Assembly: GCA_014526335.1 (NCBI GenBank)
Contig: JACTAT010000032.1
Coordinates: 7,690,468-7,754,467 of the forward strand
Reading direction: 5' to 3'
Length of the DNA stretch: 64,000 nt
Source of the DNA: Chrysaora quinquecirrha
Lineage: Eukaryota > Cnidaria > Scyphozoa > Semaeostomeae > Pelagiidae
Shown here: one piece after another, positions 57,745 to 64,000 of the stretch
Position numbering within the stretch: the first letter of the stretch is position 1
Layout of the letters: every line of letters starts with the position of its first letter
Program-made: the position numbers and the translations under genes
The notes under the pieces: generated by a model
The model's database searches: none
What the model saw: the letters and a program-made list of their open reading frames with translations, nothing else
Told to the model about the DNA's origin: nothing

Positions 57745-57858
57745 CTAAATTCTGGAAGTCAATCATTCTTGAAATTCTAAACACAATGATGCATGTTGAA
57801 ACAAATATGTCTTTCAACGATGTTCATATCGACTTTGATATGATGTGTGTCGATGAAG
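57745..57858 (+). other. Exon-like open stretch, function unknown
   Basis: Bounded by ATTTACAG and GTAGGT, open throughout in one phase (reads ..FWKSIILEILNTMMHVETN.. and ends ..DMMCVDE). Codon usage looks plausible but no family is recognised and no partner exons were found. It may be chance or an orphan exon. Confidence 0.2.
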
Positions 57859-58824
57859 GTAGGTTTTGGAAATAAAAATAATTCATTGAATCAAATATTT
57901 TGTACCTTCATTCATATACGTTACTTCTTCATCTTATTATCTTTAACGTTCATATAGATTTATACAGGAAATTTTAGTTAAATTAAAATGGCACTTTATC
58001 TAGATTTAAGGTCTATCCAGCAGGCTAAAAATGAAGCTACTGCACAGTACATGTTCTTAATAAATACTCGTATCAAATAAAGGGTTTGAAATTTTAAGGG
58101 GGTTCTGAAGGGAGTCTAAAAAAGTCGCTTAGCATTGTGAGTCAGGAAAGTCGCTCATTCTTAAGTTTAGTGGCTTTAGTCTAATGAATTTACCAGTTTT
58201 TGGCCTCTTATTTTTTACGCAAGTTTCGCAAACAAGAAATGTGTTGAGAGTGCACAGTGACATAGTAGCCTAATCTTTCCATTCGAGAAAACGGCAGAAA
58301 TACATTTGCGTCTGTTTGGAGTTCGCAATTGCAATGGGGCGTAGAGGAGGGTTAGAGTTCGCAGATTTCTATAATGCATACCTACAGTATTTGTTTGTCT
58401 CCGATATTAACGAGAAAATACAAAAATATCAAGGGAGGGTCAATCTTGTAACAGTAACACCTGCCTGACATGGTTTCTATGTAATAGGGTGCCAGGGAAA
58501 ATAAGGGGAATTAGATACGAGCAGAACGCGCACGACAAACCCAAATTTATTGAAGAAAGGAGAACGATGAATTACAGTGCAATATGCTGATGAATGAATT
58601 GCTACTTTTTGTAGATTTATGAACCCCCTAATAAGGAGAAAAAAGCACCAGCCCCCCATGTTTCTTGCAGTCCTATTTCGCTTGTTTCTATTGGCAACAA
58701 AATAACGCATGCGTAATGATTATGGCGGGAGGGAGACAGCACGATTGGTTGGCCTAAAACGAAGTCCCAAGCACTAATGTTTTTAAGTTTATTAAAGTAA
58801 TTTATCCGGCGACTTGAACACAAG

Positions 58825-61800
58825 ATGGATTTTCAAATATTGCCTCGTCTTACTGACTTGCTCCAGGAATTCACTGTCGTTGTTCTGCGTGAAAAACCCG
58901 AAGATATTGTCGATTTTGCTGCCGACTATTTTGCCAGGTTGAAACAAAGTAAAGAAAAATCGCCACCAAAGGCTAAGGGAGTTAGTTTTCAGGTAGAAAA
59001 TGGTGCTACCGCTGCTTCAGATGACAGCGACGACGAGCCGTTGCCAGGTATACCTAATTTTCTAAGTGCGGTGTTTTTGAAAGGAAAGACACGACAAAGG
59101 AATTGATACAATTGTAACAAAACTATTTTAAGGTTTTTTTCTAAGTCCTATACCTTCAGAAATGTGAAGAAGAAACTTCGTTTCAAATAAAGGAATTTCA
59201 GACGAATAATTTTAAAACGGAAAATCAACTGAGATAGTTATATTCAAGTATCTTGCTTGTTTGTTTGCAAGAAGCATGGATACCTCATCTCTCTCAGACA
59301 TAAGCAGCATAATTAGGAAAAAAGAAACAAACTTTTCTCGAACAAAAGCACCTGTTCTCTTAAGTGTCCTGCTGGGCTTGGATTGGCTTAAGCACTACCA
59401 GCCTTTTTAGGCTCACTTAGAATCCACCTGCTACATGAGTGTCCCTGCTGTGATAATTTTATTTTAATTGACAAGTTCCTTCTAACCAGAAAATTGTTTC
59501 TGTACACAATTTTAAGAACATTTGGCTCTGATTCCAGCCTGCTGCCGGTTTCTTATTTTTGATGCAATTTTTCACCAACTTCTCATATTACCCCTTACCT
59601 TTCTCGAAAACATGTTTAAAATGCATTTCCAGGCAAGGGACTCTCACTGGTGAACTTTGCTTGTTCATATCTCAAATAGTTTTTTAGAGATAGTAAAAAA
59701 ATTTGACACAAAGTTTAGCCTGGTGTTTCTTACAAAGTTTGTTCTAATAAAAAACTTGTACACCTTTAAACTAAGGACATCATTTAAGAATTTTTCTAAA
59801 ATTTCTTCTTTGAGAAATTTTGTACTCAGATTAAGACTTAGCTCCTTAGGTTTAATTTTTTTGGGTAGCCAAGAGTAACACTTTCATACAGTCAAGGGGT
59901 ATTCCTACAAAACCAATATTGCGAGTCCAAGGAATGAATTACCCCTCGGATACAGTTTTTTCACAGTGACATACCACAATTGAGAGAAGTGACAGGGAAG
60001 TGGTACTATGGTACCAGAGGGGTGGTACCTGGTACCAGATTCTGGAAAAAGGGTGGAACCTGGTACAAAAGCTCTGAAAATGGTAGAACCTGGTACCTCT
60101 ATAGATTCATATGTATTAACCTTTCATTCAGAAAGGTTCTTTACTCTGACCAAAATTGGGATCACTTGGCACCACAACCTGCAATTTGGGTGGAACCAAA
60201 CCTTGCTGACCCCACTGTCACCCCCCTCACAATTGATGGGATTGGAACCGGAGGAACCTGGGCTGCATGTGATTTCATTGACCTCAAGTTCTATGGAACT
60301 CTGGCCATGCAGTACAGGTTTGAATCTCATGTACTGTATTCCTGTATGCCATTTGCCAAGAATCTATCCTAGTGCATGCCATTCATCACAAATCCTTTGC
60401 ATGCAGTAATATATCTATATAATTTATTCATCTTATTTCTGCAGAACCTCCAGTTGGAAGATATGCTGGCAGAAGAAAATCAGGTAATAGAAATTTTGTA
60501 ATATGCTGCTTTTGAAACAGATACATCAAATGCCATTAATGCGTCAGATCAAGAGGTAATACCAATGGCATCGAACATGAATTGATGCACATCCACATCC
60601 ACATCCCTAGCTTCTAAAATATTCTTCCCAGGGACATAGTAGGACGCTCCATAAAAAGTGGGATGTGGGAAAGCTCCTTAAAAAGTGGGAGGGTTGAGAG
60701 TTCTAAAAATCTTAAATATACTTAGACTTGCCTATATTTTAACAGGAGAACAGGAGCTGCCCCTCCTCTTTTGTCTCTCTCACTCTGTAAGAACCATGCC
60801 AATTATGGGTGTAGGTGGTCATTGCCTTCCATTTTCTGTGATCTCTTGCAGCATGGAACTTCACATTTGTTTTCATTGTGTAATCTTCTTCCATTGATGA
60901 TAACATCATTTTGCCTCTGTCTTTCTCTTACTTTCTTTTGCCTTGAATCTGTACTGTCTTTATGATTTGTCTTTATAATTGTCTTTGTGTTTTGCTTGAC
61001 CAATAAATTTTCTGTGCATTTCTCTGATCTCTGTCCAGATAGTTCTTTGTGCCTTTGCAATCTGAAGTACTCCCTAATTCCGAAATGTACCCTTTTTGTA
61101 CCCCTCTGTGATTAAATTTGTCAATTTTTATCAACAGTTTGTGCTGAGCCATATCATCCAGATTCTGATTCAGATGAAGAAGAACAAAATGTAAGATTGT
61201 TGATTATTAATTTGTTTATTAAGGGGTGGTGCCAGTGGTAAGATAATGTGGTGGGCATATAGGTGAAGCAAAAATAAATTGAGGGTCTGGGAACTGCTGT
61301 TTGGAAAATGTTTATGAGCACTCCCTCCAGAGTGTTAGAAATGCCCTTTTTATTGTTATAATTACGATTTGTCTTCTTTAAGTTCATTATTGCTAATTTT
61401 CAGTGCCTCCCTATTATTTTCTTATAAAATTTAGATGAACTAGCTTTGATCTTTGAGAAATGTGGGGTGGACAGTTGGACATGTCCCCTGCAGTCCACCC
61501 CATAGCACCGCCCAATAAAACTTGCTAATTGAAATGAACAGCAAAAACATCATTGGAAACAACTAGAAACTTTCTTTCTGACACTCCTCAGAGTATCAAC
61601 ATCAGGAACAGACCGAAAAAATTTACTAAGGTGGAATGTATCATTAACAAACCTAGATGCACATTAAATATCACTTGCAGTCTTGAAATTGCATGGAAAT
61701 ACAGGGGATATTCAATGTTATAGACACCTATGGGATCAATCTTGTTAATTAGGGACATGTCCGCTGTATAGGTTTCTTTTTGCAAGAAATGGGCTTTAGT

Positions 61801-63465
61801 GACAAAGGAGGTGTTATTGTAAAAGGGTGTCTTATAATGGTTTCTTCATTTTATCTTACCTTTAATGGAAAGTATTTTAATCTGTTTTCAGGTTGTAAAT
61901 CCAAAATCTGATGAACAAAGAACAAGACTCAATGAAGCTGTCAAAAATATATTACTTTTCAAAAATCTAGATCCAGTTAGTAATGCATACTTTAATAATG
62001 ACTAGCCCTTTCATGTCTAAGACCACTGCCTCGTGAGGACCACTGTCCTCCAAGGGCTCCACCCATAAGGACCTCATCCTCTCAGGGATTGTGCATTTTT
62101 ATGGCTTTACTTGCTCTTAATCTTATTTTAATCTTAATCTATCTTTATCTTAATCTTAACCTTGATCTTTATCTTTATCTTTATCTTTATCTTAATCTTC
62201 GTCTTAATCTTAATCTGAATCTTAATCTTAATCTTAATCTTAGTCTTAATCTTAATCTTAGTCTTAATCTTTATCTTAATCCTAATCTTAATCTTATTCT
62301 AATCTTTATCTTTATCCTTATCTTTATCTTTATCTTAGTCTTCTTCTTAATCTTAATCTTAATCTTCGTCTTAATGTTAATCTTAGTCTTAATCTTAATC
62401 TTAATCCTAATCTTAATCTTATTTTTAGTTTTGGTCTTAATCTTAATCTTAATCTTTGTCTTTATCTCAATCTTAGTCTCAATCTTAATCTTAATCTTAA
62501 TCATAGTCTCTATCTTAATATATTATTGTAATCATTCTTGCTGCAGGAACAACTATCAAAGGTTCTTGATGCAATGTTTGAAAGAGTTGCAAAACCTGGA
62601 GATCATATCATTGACCAAGGTGATGATGGTGATAACTTCTATGTTATAGACAGGTTAGTGATTCCCTGTTATAGTCATTAACCTTTGTATTTTCAAATCT
62701 TCAAATTTGGCATTTTGTTTTTGTATTTGAATTGTAACGAATTTTGTTAACCTTGACAAATTTAAACCTATAAATACCCTTTAAATAGCTTTAGTTGATT
62801 TATTTGTTACTGAAGATGGATAAAGATGATCCGAAACATGTCTTTCATCGATTGTCGTTTTTCTGAAACTTGTCTCAAGTTTAATAGTGCTGAGAAACTT
62901 TGGTAAAAAATCTATTGTATTGTATTCAAAACCAGGCGTAACATTCTTGTTCGATTTCTTATTTTTAGTGGGAAATATGATATACTTGTTGACAAAAATG
63001 GAGTGGATGAAACGGTAAGATACCTAATTAACCTTGTTAATTAATTAACCTTTGTGCAACTTTTCTTCAAAAAATATAACTTTTGCCAATGATGTTGCTT
63101 TTAATAACTGAATGAAGATTGATGATTTTGGATTAGCGATTATGATTCGTAATTGATTGATGTTTGAGTGGTTATTATTGACGATTGTTGATGATTGTTG
63201 ACCAATGATTGTTGATTACTGATTAATTGATTAATTATTGTTTAGTGATTTGTGATTGCTTTATTTGATCTGTGTTTTATTTATGATTGATAATTGCTGA
63301 TTGCTGATGATTGTGATTGTAATGGGCATTGTTAATGATGACTATTGATTAATGTTTATGATTCCTGATTGATTGATGTTTAGTACCTTTATTTGTTTTA
63401 TAGGTTGGCTGCTACGATAATAAAGGCAGTTTTGGTGAATTGGCACTGATGTATAACACACCAAG
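58825..63465 (+). CDS. PRKAR2: cAMP-dependent protein kinase type II regulatory subunit, 5' part
   Basis: Seven exons before the window ends: 58825-59047, 60445-60483, 61138-61190, 61892-61975, 62547-62653, 62969-63014, 63404-63465; phases agree and the last ends mid-codon, so the gene continues. Residues 6-40 ([34 protein letters not shown]) form the dimerisation/docking domain that binds AKAPs. An acidic linker ([10 protein letters not shown]) follows, then the inhibitor site RRKSV. A Ser at the phosphoacceptor position marks type II, which the catalytic subunit phosphorylates, whereas type I has Ala/Gly. Next are [15 protein letters not shown] and the first cyclic-nucleotide-binding domain ([32 protein letters not shown]), where the FGELAL Glu contacts the cAMP ribose. 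The second CNB domain is outside the window. It holds PKA catalytic subunits inactive until cAMP binds. Confidence 0.93.
59512..59760. mobile_element. AAGAACACTTG element, copy 2
   Basis: TTTTAAGAACATTTGGCTCTGATTCCAG, AAATGCATTTCCAGGCAAGG and GCCTGGTGTTTCTTACAAAG align with 25965-26208. The right end TTGTTCTAATAAAAAACTTG matches CTGTTCTTGTAAAAAACGAG. In PKA-R intron 1. Confidence 0.65.
59998..60110. repeat. Degenerate GGTACCTGG tract
   Basis: Repeated GGTACC / CCTGGTAC words (GTGGTACCTGGTACCAG, GGAACCTGGTAC) in PKA-R intron 1. The open frame across it is not supported as coding. Confidence 0.5.
62106..62525. repeat. (CTTAAT)n hexanucleotide array
   Basis: About 420 bp of CTTAAT with CTTTAT, CTTAGT and CTTCGT variants, in PKA-R intron 4, ending 20 bp before the exon 5 acceptor. 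The 186-codon open frame of Leu/Ile/Asn is an artefact of the six-base unit; its tail reads into the true exon out of register. Confidence 0.95.
63110..63390. repeat. Degenerate GATTGATGATT array in PKA-R intron 6
   Basis: Diverged TGATTGATGATT words (GATTGTTGATGATTG, GATTAATTGATTA) between exons 6 and 7, similar to 40880-41475. Confidence 0.8.
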
Positions 63466-63554
63466 GTTAGTAAGCTTTATTTTATTAGAGGCATCAAATT
63501 AATGATGAAAAAGTGCGTTTTTAGGTCTAATTCGTGAGGGGGGGGGGTGGCAGC

Positions 63555-63750
63555 CTCCCGGTATGCAGGTACACCCGGTACATGGTACGGCAGGTTAAAA
63601 ATTGACCCGATACGGTGAAAAAAGTACACTTGGCACACTTGAAAAATCAGAACCATAACATGTGCATTCATGAAAACTGGTACACCGGTATATGTCACGT
63701 TAACTGACCGATACGCTTGCAGAAAAGCCGGCACACCGGTACATTGATCA
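63555..63750. repeat. Degenerate GGTACACCGG tract
   Basis: CAGGTACACCCGGTACATGG, GGTACACCGGTATATG and GGCACACCGGTACATTG recur over 200 bp, partly palindromic (ACCGGT). The reverse frame therefore shows repeated TGVPV/TGVPA; I do not accept it as a gene. In PKA-R intron 7. Confidence 0.5.
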
Positions 63751-64000
63751 TAGCTGTCATCCTCCACTATTTCACGTGCTTAGGGATTTCAAGGGTACTT
63801 TTTGGGATGCTTTCCCGTTGCTGTGGGCGTCACAGAGTTAATTTTGGCGACTGGTATTCTAAAACCCCCTGAAATCAAGTTAAATGTCGACTTAAATTGG
63901 AATGGCAAAGAGAATTTTTAATTTTTAGAATTTCTCAAAATTGTTTTTTCACATTGCCATTCTGAGGAACATTTTACAATGTTTTTGAAAATTTAAAATT

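Larger units (their letters stand above)
55125..58824. other. Intergenic, BRPF to PKA-R
   Basis: Besides the listed foldbacks, 57270-58800 has no recognised gene apart from one exon-like stretch at 57745-57858. The PKA-R promoter and 5' UTR should lie just before 58825 (GGCGGGAGGGAGACAGC near 58723 is the GC-richest spot). Confidence 0.45.

Noticed and set aside
62089..62649. 186-codon Leu/Asn/Ile-rich open frame resembling a membrane protein
   Set aside because: It is the CTTAAT array in a PKA-R intron. The last part overlaps the real exon in the wrong frame.

Overview
This is AT-rich, intron-rich nuclear DNA of an invertebrate animal. Canonical GT-AG introns, animal-only genes (a rolling-stone-like membrane protein, a clavesin-like CRAL-TRIO protein, a BRPF scaffold, a type II PKA regulatory subunit) and dense short transposons point to an early-branching metazoan. 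An anthozoan cnidarian is my best guess, but that is inference; no species marker is visible.

I find eight protein-coding genes, seven of them spliced. From left to right: (1) the 3' part of a saposin-domain gene (+, 968-3904, begins before the window); (2) FHIT, complete in five exons (-, 4603-5994); (3) an intronless DCAF7/WDR68 WD40 gene (+, 6410-7461) in divergent arrangement with FHIT; (4) a two-exon rolling-stone-like multipass membrane protein (+, 10113-16369); (5) a two-exon CRAL-TRIO/clavesin-like gene (-, 18788-22514); (6) coatomer gamma, COPG, complete in 26 exons (+, 27073-42579); (7) a BRPF1/2/3-type histone acetyltransferase scaffold in 11 exons (+, 45263-55124); (8) the first seven exons of a type II PKA regulatory subunit (+, from 58825, runs off the right edge). 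These are unrelated housekeeping, trafficking, chromatin and signalling genes, each with its own promoter. They do not form one pathway.

Introns and intergenic DNA are packed with non-autonomous elements. The most striking family is about 370-440 bp, with CAC..TTTTTTTATAAGAA termini and TA target-site duplications. At least six copies are present, and each carries its own version of an internal word repeated in both halves. One copy is shown to be an insertion by an empty duplicate of its target site 0.4 kb away. Other families are GGCCCTGGCCAAACG foldbacks, a GGCTAAACTAGGAGA foldback pair, a 571-bp foldback, tRNA-derived SINE-like sequences and a dispersed 'AAAGAGGTCTGGGTCGG' repeat. COPG and PKA-R introns also hold long simple-sequence arrays, each with a different unit.

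Four single-base reading-frame errors were found in otherwise strongly conserved coding sequence, one in DCAF7 and three in COPG. These are most likely assembly indels and would mislead automated gene calling. No operon, CRISPR array, rRNA gene or confident tRNA gene was seen.
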